Shown: positions 1-9,180 of the stretch, in pieces
How positions within the stretch are numbered: position 1 is the first letter of the stretch
Layout: each line of letters starts with the position of its first letter
From: Kribbella monticola
Lineage (GTDB): Bacteria; Actinomycetota; Actinomycetes; Propionibacteriales; Kribbellaceae
Assembly (NCBI RefSeq): GCF_003261635.1
Contig: NZ_QFXK01000035.1
Location: 434,001-498,000, forward strand
Reading direction: 5' to 3'
Length of the DNA stretch: 64,000 nt
Position numbers and translations under genes: made by a program
Notes under the pieces: model-generated
Seen by the model: only the letters and a program-made list of their open reading frames with translations
Database searches by the model: none
What the model was told of the DNA's origin: nothing

Positions 1-195
1 AACGTAGAACCCACCGGGGTCATCAGACAGCAGGTGAACTGGAGGAAGCTCGATGCTCGATCGAATGGGTGCGATATCGCGAGCGACCTGAGCAATCGGG
101 GGCAGGCCCAGAGCGAGGCAGCGGAGGGGCGGCGAAGGAGCGCCGTAGCTGGGGGTGGGGAGCGGGCGACGAAGGAGCGCGCGCGGGCGGGAGCC

Positions 196-1662
196 TTAAG
201 GGGTGGCGTTCATCAGGTCCAGGGCGCTTTGTTGGCGGGCGGCGTCCAGTTTGTCGATGGGGCCGTACCAGCGGAGGCCGTACTGGTCCATGGGGGTGCG
301 GTCGGCGGCGAAGGCGCGGTCGGCGTTGCGGCGGAGGTAGGTCGTGTAGGGGTGGTCGGACAGGGCCGCGTTCAGTTTGCCGAGGCCGCGGACGTGGGCG
401 CCCTTGAAGGTCGGACCGTCACCGCCGCAGTCGCCCGATTCGCACGGCTCTTTGAGGATTCCGTCCGAGGTGTTGAGGCTGCTCGACGTCGTCGCCGCGT
501 CGGCGATCTGCCGCGCAGTGGTCAGGTACGCCGTGTTGTTCGTTGCCCTCGACAACTCAGTGAGTGCGCCCAGCAGCACGCCCTGGTTGTAGGTCCACGC
601 CGTGTCGCCGTTGTTCTTGCAGGTGGACAGATTGATGCCGTCGTTGACCAGGTGCGAGCTGTTGACCATCCCGGTCTGCTGGAACCAGGTCCACCCGTTC
701 TGCGCCCGTTGCAAGTACGTCGTATCGCCGGCGATCCGGTTGTGCAGAGCGGCGCTCAGCTGGATATAGAGCGAGTTGGAGATCGCGTTCTTGTACGTCT
801 TCGCCTCGCTCCACCAGACGCCACCGCCGCAGGTGCCGTCCCAGTACGCCGCCATGTGGTCGGCGTCGGCTCTCGCAGTCTGGAGATAGCGGGACTCGCC
901 GGTCAGGTCGTAGGCCGCGATCCACGCGAGACCCCACCAGCCCGTGTCGTCGATGTAGTCGTTGCGGAACTGCCCTTCCGCCGCGTTGACGTTGAGGTCA
1001 TAGGTCTTGGCGATCGCGTACTTGTAGCTCGGCATCCCGGTGATGCGCGCGTTGTCGATGATCGCGTTCAGCGCGTTGGCGGTGTTCCACCAGCCGGTGG
1101 TGTCGAACCTGCCGGTGGAGAGGTTGTAGAACTGCATCTGCGCGGTCGCGGCCGCCGTACGCCGGTCGCCCGCGTTCCAGGTGGTCCGGGCCCACGCGGT
1201 ACAAGCGATGTCGGGGCGATCGCCGGCCTTGCCGCAGGCGCGCAGAGCGCCGACGCCGAGGTTGTTCCAGTCGTCGACGTTGTACATCAGGGTTCGCCAG
1301 CCGCTCTGGCCGGACGGGATCGCGGTGTTGCCGAGGCGGCTGCCGCCGGACCAGCTGCGGCCGCCGTCCATCGAGCGGTCCAGCCACACCTCGTCGCCGG
1401 GACTGCCGTTCTCGATCGAGGCCCAGCCCATCGCGTCGGCGTCGTCGAAGTGCAGCCGGAGCGTGCGGCCGAAGATCGTCGCGCTGACCGGGATGCGGTC
1501 GCCGGGGGAGAGCGCGGGGTCGCGGGCGTCGCAGTACTTGTTGCAGATGGTCGCGCTCGACTTCATCGGCACCGCCGGAGTGGAGGGAACTGGGGGAGAT
1601 GGCGCGCCGGCCGGAAGCGACAACGCTGTCAGCAGGGCAGTGGTGATGGCTGCGACGATCAT
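196..1662 (-). CDS. Secreted glycoside hydrolase family 76 (alpha-1,6-mannanase-like)
   Basis: 488 residues. The first ~20 residues form a signal peptide (hydrophobic run after MIVAAITTALL, then a small-residue cleavage region), so it should act outside the cell. Residues ~30-160 form an N-terminal region with two Cys pairs and many Trp/Asp. From ~170 to ~450 comes the alpha/alpha-barrel, with the GH76 hallmark DDTGWWGLAWIAAYDLTG, whose Asp pair is the known catalytic site of the family, and a later WTYNQGVLLGAL motif. GH76 enzymes cleave alpha-1,6-mannans of fungal or mycobacterial-type walls. The start is supported by GGGAG nine bases upstream. It appears to be a single-gene unit, with AGCGCT and other palindromes just upstream pointing to sugar-responsive control. 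Substrate is inferred from family only. Confidence 0.88.
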   Translation of the reverse strand: MIVAAITTALLTALSLPAGAPSPPVPSTPAVPMKSSATICNKYCDARDPALSPGDRIPVSATIFGRTLRLHFDDADAMGWASIENGSPGDEVWLDRSMDGGRSWSGGSRLGNTAIPSGQSGWRTLMYNVDDWNNLGVGALRACGKAGDRPDIACTAWARTTWNAGDRRTAAATAQMQFYNLSTGRFDTTGWWNTANALNAIIDNARITGMPSYKYAIAKTYDLNVNAAEGQFRNDYIDDTGWWGLAWIAAYDLTGESRYLQTARADADHMAAYWDGTCGGGVWWSEAKTYKNAISNSLYIQLSAALHNRIAGDTTYLQRAQNGWTWFQQTGMVNSSHLVNDGINLSTCKNNGDTAWTYNQGVLLGALTELSRATNNTAYLTTARQIADAATTSSSLNTSDGILKEPCESGDCGGDGPTFKGAHVRGLGKLNAALSDHPYTTYLRRNADRAFAADRTPMDQYGLRWYGPIDKLDAARQQSALDLMNATP

Positions 1663-1688
1663 GGTCGTTCTCCCTGGGGCGGTAGGAA

Positions 1689-1732
1689 GAGAGCGCTTCC
1701 ATCGAAAGGTAGGACCCGTTTTGCGAACGGGT
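1689..1732. promoter_or_regulatory. Operator-like palindromes upstream of the GH76 gene
   Basis: Two inverted repeats lie in the short region in front of the mannanase-like gene. GAGAGCGCTTCC (1689-1700) carries the AGCGCT core typical of LacI-family sugar repressor sites in actinomycetes. ACCCGTTTTGCGAACGGGT (1714-1732) has perfect 7-bp arms around 5 bases. The positions suit a repressor site over the promoter of the leftward gene. No regulator gene is adjacent, so the binding protein is unknown. Confidence 0.45.
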
Positions 1733-1793
1733 CAATACGTCGCGTGATGGAAGATGCGGGGAAACGTGAGACAACCGGCGAGCGGCAACGGGC

Positions 1794-2360
1794 TCAGCGG
1801 TGGGTGATGGAGGTGCCGGCCTTCGGTTGGTCGACTGCGTCCGCGATGAGTGTTGCCAAGACTCCGATGGCCAGCAGGGACGTCACGAGGATCGCGACAG
1901 TGCGGCCGCAGGCGTTGCGGCGGGCCAGCTCGGTACGACGAACCGGGCGGAGCGAACACGGGTCGAACGACGTGTCGGCGGGTGCTTCGAACATCGCGAG
2001 GAAGCGAAGTCCCCAGACCTGCGGCAGCAACCACCACGGCCTACGGGCTTGTGCTTGTTTGATGGCTTCCTGCCGCACGCGGTCGCGGACGAACGACCTG
2101 GCGTCGGTGGCGCCACGCAGAAGCCTTTCGAGGCGGCGGTGGTCGGGGAGCGCGCGCTGCACCACGCCGTGCGCGGCGATGACGCGACGATGGCGTCCGC
2201 CGTACGCGGGCAGCAGGGCGCAGGCGATGCGGACCAACTCGGGGTAGTTGTCGAGCAGAGCCGCCTCGGCATCGGCCGGGCTGATCGCTGCGACATCGGC
2301 CGGGCTGATCGGGGAGCAGGCCGTCAGCAGAGGCCTTTGCAGGGTGGTGGTGTCGCTCAT
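1794..2360 (-). CDS. Small protein with helical N-terminus and one C-terminal membrane segment, unknown function
   Basis: 188 residues if the ATG at 2360 (MSDTTTLQRP) is used. An upstream in-frame start at 2432 exists, but the added residues look like non-coding translation. GGAG lies about 13 bases before the chosen ATG, a rather long spacing. Residues ~30-110 are helical, with a stretch reading like sigma-factor region 2 or a related RNA-polymerase-associated helix (PELVRIACALLPAYGG, then HRRVIAAHGVVQRALP). A hydrophobic segment near the C-terminus (TVAILVTSLLAIGVLATLIA) should anchor it in the membrane with the N-terminus inside. It lies divergent from tryptophan 2,3-dioxygenase. I do not recognise the family and assign no function. 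Confidence 0.6.
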   Translation of the reverse strand: MSDTTTLQRPLLTACSPISPADVAAISPADAEAALLDNYPELVRIACALLPAYGGRHRRVIAAHGVVQRALPDHRRLERLLRGATDARSFVRDRVRQEAIKQAQARRPWWLLPQVWGLRFLAMFEAPADTSFDPCSLRPVRRTELARRNACGRTVAILVTSLLAIGVLATLIADAVDQPKAGTSITHR

Positions 2361-2478
2361 GACCGGCTCGCCGCTCCTCGTTGCCCGAACAAACTCTCTT
2401 CCAAAGCAACGAGCGACTCCGGCTGCGGTCACCCTGATCGTGATTTTCGCTGCGTGCGTTCACTCTCCGTGAGACGGT

Positions 2479-2484
2479 TATCCT
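2479..2484 (+). promoter_or_regulatory. -10 box of a probable leaderless transcript (kynA)
   Basis: TATCCT ends 7 bases before the GTG start of the tryptophan 2,3-dioxygenase gene and no Shine-Dalgarno sequence is present, so transcription probably starts on or next to the start codon. No convincing -35 box was found. Confidence 0.4.
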
Positions 2485-2491
2485 CGGCCTC

Positions 2492-3343
2492 GTGACCAGC
2501 GCGAGCGAGACAGAGGGAGCCGGTACCGGCGGCGAAGCGGTGACCGGGCGATGGGACGGGGTCGACGTCAACTTCGGCGAAGAAGGCGGCCGGCTCACCT
2601 ACGGTAGTTACCTGCGGCTGGGGCTTCTGCTCGACCAGCAACGGCTGGAGTCCGATCCGCCCGCGCACGACGAACTGCTGTTCATCACCATCCACCAGGT
2701 GTACGAGCTGTGGTTCAAGCAGGTCCTGCACGAGCTGACCGCGTCCCGCGACGCGATGCTGGCCGGCGAACTCTGGCTCGCCCAGCATCTGCTCCGCCGG
2801 GTGCACACGATCGAACGGACCCTCACCCAGCAGGTCGACATCCTGGAGACGATGACGCCGCAGGACTTCGGTGAGTTCCGGCACCGGTTGTCACCGGCGA
2901 GCGGGTTCCAGTCGGTGCAGTTCCGCGAGATCGAGTTCCTGTCCGGGGCCAAGGATCCGTCGTTCGTGAAGCGCTTCCGCGGTTTGTCGGAGGACGAGAA
3001 GGTGCGGCTGCAACGGCGGTTGGAGGAGCCGACGTTGTGGGAGGCCTTCCTCGTCGTGCTCAAGAACGCGGGGTTCTCCGTCGGCTCCGACGAAGACCTG
3101 CGCAAGGCCCTGCAGACGGTGGCGAACGACCGCGCGCAGTACGCCGCCACCTGGGAACTAGCCGAAGCGCTGCTCCAGCACGACGAACTCGCTGCCGCCT
3201 GGCGCGCCCGCCACGTCGTCATGGTCGAGCGCATGATCGGCACCAAACCAGGCACCGGCGGCTCCTCCGGCGCCGGCTACCTCCGCTCCCGCCTCGACCT
3301 CCGCTACTACCCCGACCTCTGGCACCTCCGCACTTCGCTGTAG
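2492..3343 (+). CDS. kynA: Tryptophan 2,3-dioxygenase
   Basis: 283 residues, the normal bacterial length. The haem enzyme opens the indole ring of L-tryptophan to N-formylkynurenine, the first step of the kynurenine pathway, in the cytosol. The family signature is clear: HDELLFITIHQVYELWFKQ near residues 58-76, containing the distal active-site His of the THQ-type motif, then the ILETMTPQDFGEFR region, the SGFQS substrate loop, and near the C-terminus a RARHVVMVERMIGTKPGTGG segment holding the proximal haem His and the GTGG loop. The GTG start is the first codon of the conserved frame. No kynureninase or formamidase lies next to it here, so the rest of the pathway must be encoded elsewhere. 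Confidence 0.95.
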   Translation: MTSASETEGAGTGGEAVTGRWDGVDVNFGEEGGRLTYGSYLRLGLLLDQQRLESDPPAHDELLFITIHQVYELWFKQVLHELTASRDAMLAGELWLAQHLLRRVHTIERTLTQQVDILETMTPQDFGEFRHRLSPASGFQSVQFREIEFLSGAKDPSFVKRFRGLSEDEKVRLQRRLEEPTLWEAFLVVLKNAGFSVGSDEDLRKALQTVANDRAQYAATWELAEALLQHDELAAAWRARHVVMVERMIGTKPGTGGSSGAGYLRSRLDLRYYPDLWHLRTSL

Positions 3344-3385
3344 CTGGCCGATCCCACTCTTGACCTTGACCTCGGGGGCAGGCTT

Positions 3386-3391
3386 TAGGGT
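3386..3391 (+). promoter_or_regulatory. -10 box of a probable leaderless transcript (SDR at 3398)
   Basis: TAGGGT ends 6 bases before the ATG at 3398. A direct repeat TTGACCTTGACC lies at 3360-3371; neither copy is at ideal -35 spacing (20 or 14 bases). Confidence 0.35.
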
Positions 3392-3397
3392 CGGGGG

Positions 3398-4036
3398 ATG
3401 GGCGGAGTCGTTGTTGTCGGAGTTGGGCCGGGGATCGGTGTCGCGGTGGCCGGACGGTTCGTCCGGGAAGGGATGAGCGCAGGGCTGATCGCGCGGTCCG
3501 AGGAGAAACTGAAGCTCGCCGCGGATGCGCTGGCGGGCGCTGAGGTGCTCGCCGTCGCGGCGGACAGTACGGACGAGGACCGGCTGCGGGCGGCGCTCGA
3601 CCGGATCGTCGCGGAACACGGCGTCCCCGACGTGGTCGTCTACAACGCGGCGGTGATCCAAGCCGATGCGATCGGCGACCTGAGCGCCCAGCAGCAGTTG
3701 GACGCGTGGGCGGTCAACGTGGTCGGTGCGATCACCACCGCGGCGCACGTCGTACCGGCGATGGTCGAGCGCGGCGGCGGCACGTTCATCATCACCGGCG
3801 GGATGCCGCAGCCGAAGGCCGGCTACTTGAGCCTGTCTCTCGGCAAGGCGGGGGTGCGATCGCTCGTGACGATGCTCGACCAGCAGTACGGCGCTGCAGG
3901 GCTCCACGCCGCGACCGTGACGGTTGGTGGCGGGGTCGCGCCCGGATCACTCTGGGATCCAGAGGACATCGCAGAGCACTACTGGCGCTTGCATGCTCAG
4001 TCGCGGGCCGACTGGACGCACGAAGTCGTGCTTTGA
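3398..4036 (+). CDS. SDR-family protein lacking the usual catalytic Tyr
   Basis: 212 residues with a Rossmann fold. The N-terminal GVGPGIGVAVAGRF matches the glycine-rich NAD(P)-binding motif, and VVVYNAAV near residue 85 matches the NAG-type motif. The active-site region reads SLSLGKAGVRSL near residues 148-160: the Lys of YxxxK is kept, but Leu stands where the Tyr should be, and the Ser usually found about 13 residues upstream is also absent (TGGMPQPKAG). It therefore belongs to an atypical SDR branch that may bind a dinucleotide without classical dehydrogenase chemistry. It follows kynA in the same direction but has its own -10 box, so a shared function is not established. Confidence 0.75.
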   Translation: MGGVVVVGVGPGIGVAVAGRFVREGMSAGLIARSEEKLKLAADALAGAEVLAVAADSTDEDRLRAALDRIVAEHGVPDVVVYNAAVIQADAIGDLSAQQQLDAWAVNVVGAITTAAHVVPAMVERGGGTFIITGGMPQPKAGYLSLSLGKAGVRSLVTMLDQQYGAAGLHAATVTVGGGVAPGSLWDPEDIAEHYWRLHAQSRADWTHEVVL

Positions 4037-4056
4037 CTTGCCGACAGCGCTGTAGC

Positions 4057-7000
4057 TCAGTCGGTGGGGCGGTTCAGGGCGTCCGTCAGCTGGGCGAGGA
4101 TTTTGTCGGGGGAATCGGTCCAGTCGGTGGTGAGGACGTGGTGGACCTCCCAGCCGCCGGTGGTGAGGGCGCGGGGGTGGGTGGTGAGGCGTTCGAGGAG
4201 GGAGTCGGCGGCTACTCGCTGCGGGGTGTCGACCAGTACGGCGATTCGGTGGCCCTCGTCTTCGGGGCGGCGGAGGGCGAGGTCGCAGCGGAAGACGGAT
4301 TCGCCGACCTCTGTTTCCACCACGACGCCGAGTTCTCCAAGACGCTGCGCCAGTTGGTCGATCACCGCAGAACGATCGACGGTCCGATGCCGGCCGGCCG
4401 GAGTGCCGGTGCCGGTTGAGGTGCGGCTGGGTGGTGTGCGGCGGGTGACGGCGTACGGGGCGAGGGCTGCTCGGGTGGCTTCGGGGTCGGCTTGGGAGAC
4501 CGCGTTGGCGTAGGCGAGGAAGCGGCGCAGGGTGTTGGCGCCGTCGTTGTAGGTGTTGGTGATCGCTTCGGGTTCGATGCTGCTGACGATCACCATGTGT
4601 TCACGGGCGCGGCTGAAGATGACGTTCAGGCGTTTCTCGCCGCCGGAGGTGTTGATCGGACCGAAGTTCATCAGCATCCGCCCGTCCGGTCCGGCGGCGT
4701 AGCAGACGCTCATGATGACGATGTCGCGTTCGTCGCCCTGGACGTTCTCCAGGTTCTTCACGAACAGCCCGGCGTCCTGGTCGTCGCGGGTCCTCACCTG
4801 CTCGGCCTCGTACCGCGCGCCGAATTCCGGGTCCTGCTCGCCCAGCTCGTCCAGCGCCCGCTCGATCTCGCCCTGCTGTGCCTCCGAGAACGCGACGATG
4901 CCGAGACTCTTGTCCGTCTCGCGACTGAGCAACTCGCGCACCAACCCGGCGATCCAGGCGGCCTCGGCAGGATTCGTACGCCGTACGTAGGTGCCGTCGA
5001 CGACTCGCACCGACGTGATGCTGCCGGCCAGTACGCCGTCCGCGATCTCGGCGCTGACGGGCGCACCGGCGCGCACGGTCCACGGCGGCGCCGGTACGGC
5101 GGGGAGCCGGTCCGGGATCGTGGCCAGCCGGCCTTGGTAGAAAGCGGCGTTGCTGAAGGAGATCAACGCCTCCGACCGGCTCCGGTAGTGCCAGGTGAGC
5201 ATCGTCGACACCAGCCGCAACGCGCTGATCGCAAGGAAGCTGTCGTCGGTCAACGCAACCCCGACCCCTTCGTCGGCGTCGTCATCCGAGTCCACCGCCG
5301 GTGTCGTCACCCGGAAGTACTGCGTCGGCGGCAACTGCATCTGGTCGCCGACCACGATCACCTGCGGCGCCCGGTGCAGCGCGGGGATCGCCTCCTCGAT
5401 CGGGATCTGACTCGCCTCGTCGTAGATCACCACATCGAACGTCGCGTCCAGCGGCAACGTGTCCGACACCGACGACGGGCTCATCAGCCACACCGGCCGC
5501 AGCAGCGACACCACCGAGCCGGGTGCGCCCGAGGCAAGCTCGCGGATCGACTTGTATCGCATCACCTTGCCGAACTCGTGCTCCAGCTCCCGCCGACCGG
5601 CACTGAAAGCCTTCTTCCGCGCGCGATCCTCCGCCGACATCCCGGTCACACTCAGCTCGGAGTGCGCGACCTCGGCGAGGAACCGCCGCCGTACGCCGGC
5701 CACGACCACGTCGGCGTTGACCCCGGTGAGTTCGTCGTACACCATGCCCAGCTCGCCCACTACGTCGTCCAGCTGAGCAGACGACAACCGTGGACCGGTC
5801 GCACGAGCGCGCTCCCAGTGCAGCGCGCACACGGCGTACTCCAGTTGCGCAGGCGTCGCCTCCAACCTTCGCACTGCGGTTGCCACGGACGCGGGGCAGT
5901 CCGCAAGCGCACGCATCGCCGGCACCAGCGCCTGAATCATCGGCACCAACTGCCCCGACGACAAAGCCGAAACAACCTCCCGTACTGCGGCCAGCGTCAA
6001 CCCCGAGTACGCCTCGATCAGGAACCCCCGGGTCGCCTCGTCCGTCGCCTCCAGACTCGTAGCGACCGCAGCCAGCTTCGCGGCTCGCTCCGAAACGGCG
6101 AGCCCGGTCAGCGACGGATCCTTCCGGAACCGCTGCAGCTGCGCGGCCAACTCGGCAGGATCGCGCGTCCCCCACTGGCGCTCGGTTTCACTCTCGTACT
6201 GCGTGACCGCGGCCGCCGCGTCGTGCGCGGCCACCAGTTTCGTCAGCACCTCCGTGACCGAAGGCTGAACCGCTCGCCCGGACGAGTCGTGCCGCGAACG
6301 AACCAGCGTCTTCACTCGGCGCCAATCCCCGCTGAGGAAGGAGAACAGACCGCCTTCCTTGCTCTGGGCAACTGTCAGGGCGGAGCGCGCGTCCGCCGGC
6401 GGCAGCGGGTCCTGCCAATCGCCGGCGGCCTCCCAGGCTCGCTGTTCCGCCGCGATCAGCGCCTCCCGGCGCTCCACCGCTTCATCCAGCTTCTGCCCGG
6501 CCGTAGACGAAGGATCGATCGCCGAACCGAGGCCTCGTTCGACCAGCGGCAGCAGGACCACGCCGAGGTCGGCAACCTTCCGCACCCAGTCCAACGGCCG
6601 GTCGCCGATCTCTTCGTCATCCGCCGCGCCTTGCAGGGCAGCGAAAACCGCATCCCAGTGGACGCGCAGCTCGCCGGCGCGAGCAGGAATCTCGGTGTCC
6701 GCAGCCGGAGCAGCCCAGATTTCCGGCGCGACGAAGGCGAGCGGACTCCGAGCCAGTACGCCGTCGCTCGCCGGGTCAGCCTTGATCAGCGCCTGTCCCA
6801 ACCGCTCAACCGCATCCCGCCCGGCCCACCACTCACCCGCCGCCGGAACCAACCGCCGCTCAGAAGGTTCCAGCCCGCCACCCCACCGCGAATCCCGCAA
6901 CTCCGCCAGCCTGCCGACCACCACCCGCAACGCCGGACCATCGAACCCCGATCCCGCAGCCGCGCTGGAGGGCTGTCCCAGCAGGGTTTCGAATTCGGTG

Positions 7001-9180
7001 ACGGTGGTGAGGAGGCGGTTGACGCGGGAGAGCAGGGCATCGCGGCGTACGGAGAGGTCGTCGGCGTCGTCCTCGGCGGTCAGCCAGGTCTCGTAGGTTT
7101 CGCGGAGCCCGTGGACGAACGCTTTCTTGTCCGCCTGCGAGTCGTGGATCAGCGTGCACAGCCCGTCCAGCCGCCGACTCGCCAGCCGTGCGTGCACGAC
7201 GTCCAGCGCCGCGCGCTTCTGGCAGACGAACAGTACCCGCTGCCCGCGTGCCACGAAGTCCGCGATCATGTTCGTGATCGTCTGCGACTTGCCCGTCCCC
7301 GGCGGCCCCTGGATCACGAAGCTCTCACCACGCTGCGCCCGCGCGACCGCCGCCACCTGCGAACCATCCGCCGGCACCACCAGATGCCGAGCTTCGACAG
7401 GCAACTCGGGCGGCTCACTGCTGATCGGCCGTGGCCGATCCGAGAACAACTGCTCGAAGGAAGCGCAGGACCGGCCGGTCTCCAGCAGTTCGTCGTAGTC
7501 GCGGACCAGCCCGAGCGTGCGGTAGTTGAAGTTCGCCAGCGCGACCGCGCACAGGTCGACGTCCCACGAGTACGGACCGCCGTCCGTGTCGATCGTGTAC
7601 GTGTCGGTCTCGAGCGCGCCCGGTTGCCGCGGCGCGGGCTCGGCACCGAGCGCGATGCTCAGCGGCAACTCCTGCGCGGCCAACTGGCTCCGGAAGATCT
7701 GCACACCCAGCGGCTCGTAGTCGGAGCGTCGGTACGAGTACGAGTAGTGCCGTCCGCCGAACTCGTTCGCCGTGTTCCCGTGCTGGCGACGCCGGTAGTT
7801 CCGCAGTTTGACCATCGCCCGCTGCCGGACGACATCGATCCGCGGCTTCTCCCTCAGGTGCAGTTGCAGTCCCGGCTCCGACGCCTGGATCTCCTTGGCC
7901 AACCGCTCGTGCAGCAAGGCGATCGCGTCGGGCTCGGTCAGATCCACCGTCACCGGCAGCGTGATCCCGTAGAGCTGATGCAAATGGTGCCGCAGCGTCG
8001 GATTCACCTCGGCGACCGGATCGGTGATCCGCAGCGTGTAGGAGTCCCGTACGCCGCGCTTCTTCGCCAGCTCCACCTTGACCAGCACCAGTGGCGACGT
8101 CAGCCGGGTCTCCGGGTCGTTCTTCAGATCGTGCCAGCGCAGGAAGGCCGGCACGAGCCTGAGTTGGTCCTGCCCGTACTCCGCCCGGTCGCGGCGCGCC
8201 GTCGAGATCAGCTTGTCGAGCGAGCCGGCGGCGTACGGCGCCTCGTCGTACCGGATCCATTTGCCGAGCGACTGGGCCGAGCCGCCGACGAGCCGGGCGG
8301 CGAGGTCGGCATTCCAGGTGAACAGTTGCTCCGCACGGATCGTCCGGAGGTCCAGCATCAACGGGACGGAGACCTCGGTCAGGTTCACGGTCTGCGCGGT
8401 GTGCCGGAAGTTGACCAGGCGGTTGCGGCGGGACAGGTCGAACAACCGATCGCGCAGCGCTCGCAGTACGGCAGCCCGGCGGTCCGCGGCGCCGGAGGTG
8501 ATCGCGTCGACGTCGAAATCGAGCGGCTGGTCGCGGTAGTTCTCGAGTTGTTCGATCAGTGAGCGGAGGTCCTGCGCGCGGTGGTGCCGGTCCGGCTCGG
8601 CCATCTGCGCAGCCACCGAGAGGATCACCGGATGCAGCCCTGAGCCGAGCGAGTAGAAGTTGCCCCGGGCATCGATCAGCCGGGCCACGTCGCCGGCGCG
8701 GTCGAGGTCGAGGCCGCAGCCGAGGCCGATCAGCAGCTGGCCGAGGCTTAAGATGTCGGTGAGCGGGTCGTGGTGCCCGATCACGTGCTCCCAGCTCTGC
8801 CAGCCCGGAACCAGGACCGGCGCGGTGATTGCCGCCGGCATCGGATCGGTCACCTGGACCCGGCGCCGGCCGCCGCTCTCGCCGAGGTCGATCTCCTCCT
8901 GCCGGTGCGCGATCACGTCAACGGCATCGGACCGATGTCCCTGCCTGGCTTCGAGTTCCGCGGCCACCAGGCAGGGCCGTGCGGCGTTCTCCGGTGCGAA
9001 GCCCAGCCGGCTGTGATCGTCAACGGTCAGCTTGTCGAGCCCTCGCAACGGCGCCACCAGCCCGCGCTCGTGCACCGCGGCCGTCTCGTGGAACAACGGC
9101 AACACGGCCGCCAGCAACGCGTCGCTGCTCAGCCCACCCCGCGAAACGGCCAACTCCACCAGCTCGCGCGCGCCGCTCAT
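4057..9180 (-). CDS. Giant SF1 helicase with DUF4011 region, kinase-like N-terminus and C-terminal nuclease-like domain
   Basis: 1707 residues. Residues ~20-215 resemble the C-lobe of a protein kinase (HDPLTDILSLGQLLIGLG, then a conserved LHP and Arg-ending helix) but no catalytic HRD loop was seen, so this would be a pseudokinase-like module. The segment starting RDRLFDLSRRNRLVNF (~240) is the DUF4011 hallmark. Walker A GPPGTGKSQT lies near 624, Walker B DEAS near 1250, followed by GDQMQLPPT, HYRS and LNVIFSRAREHMVIVS motifs of Upf1/Dna2-type SF1 helicases. The last ~100 residues look like the MTES_1575 or Vsr-type endonuclease found at the end of such proteins. The start has GGAGG at ideal spacing and overlaps the stop of the upstream peptidase gene by 4 bases. 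A role in defence or DNA repair is plausible but inferred. Confidence 0.85.
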   Translation of the reverse strand: MSGARELVELAVSRGGLSSDALLAAVLPLFHETAAVHERGLVAPLRGLDKLTVDDHSRLGFAPENAARPCLVAAELEARQGHRSDAVDVIAHRQEEIDLGESGGRRRVQVTDPMPAAITAPVLVPGWQSWEHVIGHHDPLTDILSLGQLLIGLGCGLDLDRAGDVARLIDARGNFYSLGSGLHPVILSVAAQMAEPDRHHRAQDLRSLIEQLENYRDQPLDFDVDAITSGAADRRAAVLRALRDRLFDLSRRNRLVNFRHTAQTVNLTEVSVPLMLDLRTIRAEQLFTWNADLAARLVGGSAQSLGKWIRYDEAPYAAGSLDKLISTARRDRAEYGQDQLRLVPAFLRWHDLKNDPETRLTSPLVLVKVELAKKRGVRDSYTLRITDPVAEVNPTLRHHLHQLYGITLPVTVDLTEPDAIALLHERLAKEIQASEPGLQLHLREKPRIDVVRQRAMVKLRNYRRRQHGNTANEFGGRHYSYSYRRSDYEPLGVQIFRSQLAAQELPLSIALGAEPAPRQPGALETDTYTIDTDGGPYSWDVDLCAVALANFNYRTLGLVRDYDELLETGRSCASFEQLFSDRPRPISSEPPELPVEARHLVVPADGSQVAAVARAQRGESFVIQGPPGTGKSQTITNMIADFVARGQRVLFVCQKRAALDVVHARLASRRLDGLCTLIHDSQADKKAFVHGLRETYETWLTAEDDADDLSVRRDALLSRVNRLLTTVTEFETLLGQPSSAAAGSGFDGPALRVVVGRLAELRDSRWGGGLEPSERRLVPAAGEWWAGRDAVERLGQALIKADPASDGVLARSPLAFVAPEIWAAPAADTEIPARAGELRVHWDAVFAALQGAADDEEIGDRPLDWVRKVADLGVVLLPLVERGLGSAIDPSSTAGQKLDEAVERREALIAAEQRAWEAAGDWQDPLPPADARSALTVAQSKEGGLFSFLSGDWRRVKTLVRSRHDSSGRAVQPSVTEVLTKLVAAHDAAAAVTQYESETERQWGTRDPAELAAQLQRFRKDPSLTGLAVSERAAKLAAVATSLEATDEATRGFLIEAYSGLTLAAVREVVSALSSGQLVPMIQALVPAMRALADCPASVATAVRRLEATPAQLEYAVCALHWERARATGPRLSSAQLDDVVGELGMVYDELTGVNADVVVAGVRRRFLAEVAHSELSVTGMSAEDRARKKAFSAGRRELEHEFGKVMRYKSIRELASGAPGSVVSLLRPVWLMSPSSVSDTLPLDATFDVVIYDEASQIPIEEAIPALHRAPQVIVVGDQMQLPPTQYFRVTTPAVDSDDDADEGVGVALTDDSFLAISALRLVSTMLTWHYRSRSEALISFSNAAFYQGRLATIPDRLPAVPAPPWTVRAGAPVSAEIADGVLAGSITSVRVVDGTYVRRTNPAEAAWIAGLVRELLSRETDKSLGIVAFSEAQQGEIERALDELGEQDPEFGARYEAEQVRTRDDQDAGLFVKNLENVQGDERDIVIMSVCYAAGPDGRMLMNFGPINTSGGEKRLNVIFSRAREHMVIVSSIEPEAITNTYNDGANTLRRFLAYANAVSQADPEATRAALAPYAVTRRTPPSRTSTGTGTPAGRHRTVDRSAVIDQLAQRLGELGVVVETEVGESVFRCDLALRRPEDEGHRIAVLVDTPQRVAADSLLERLTTHPRALTTGGWEVHHVLTTDWTDSPDKILAQLTDALNRPTD

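Noticed and set aside
34..2247. 737-codon plus-strand frame over the GH76 gene
   Set aside because: The minus-strand frame has a signal peptide, GH76 motifs and a ribosome site; this frame has none.
4492..8562. 1356-codon open frame antisense to the giant helicase
   Set aside because: Arg/Pro/Gln-rich with no motif; the sense frame has all helicase motifs.
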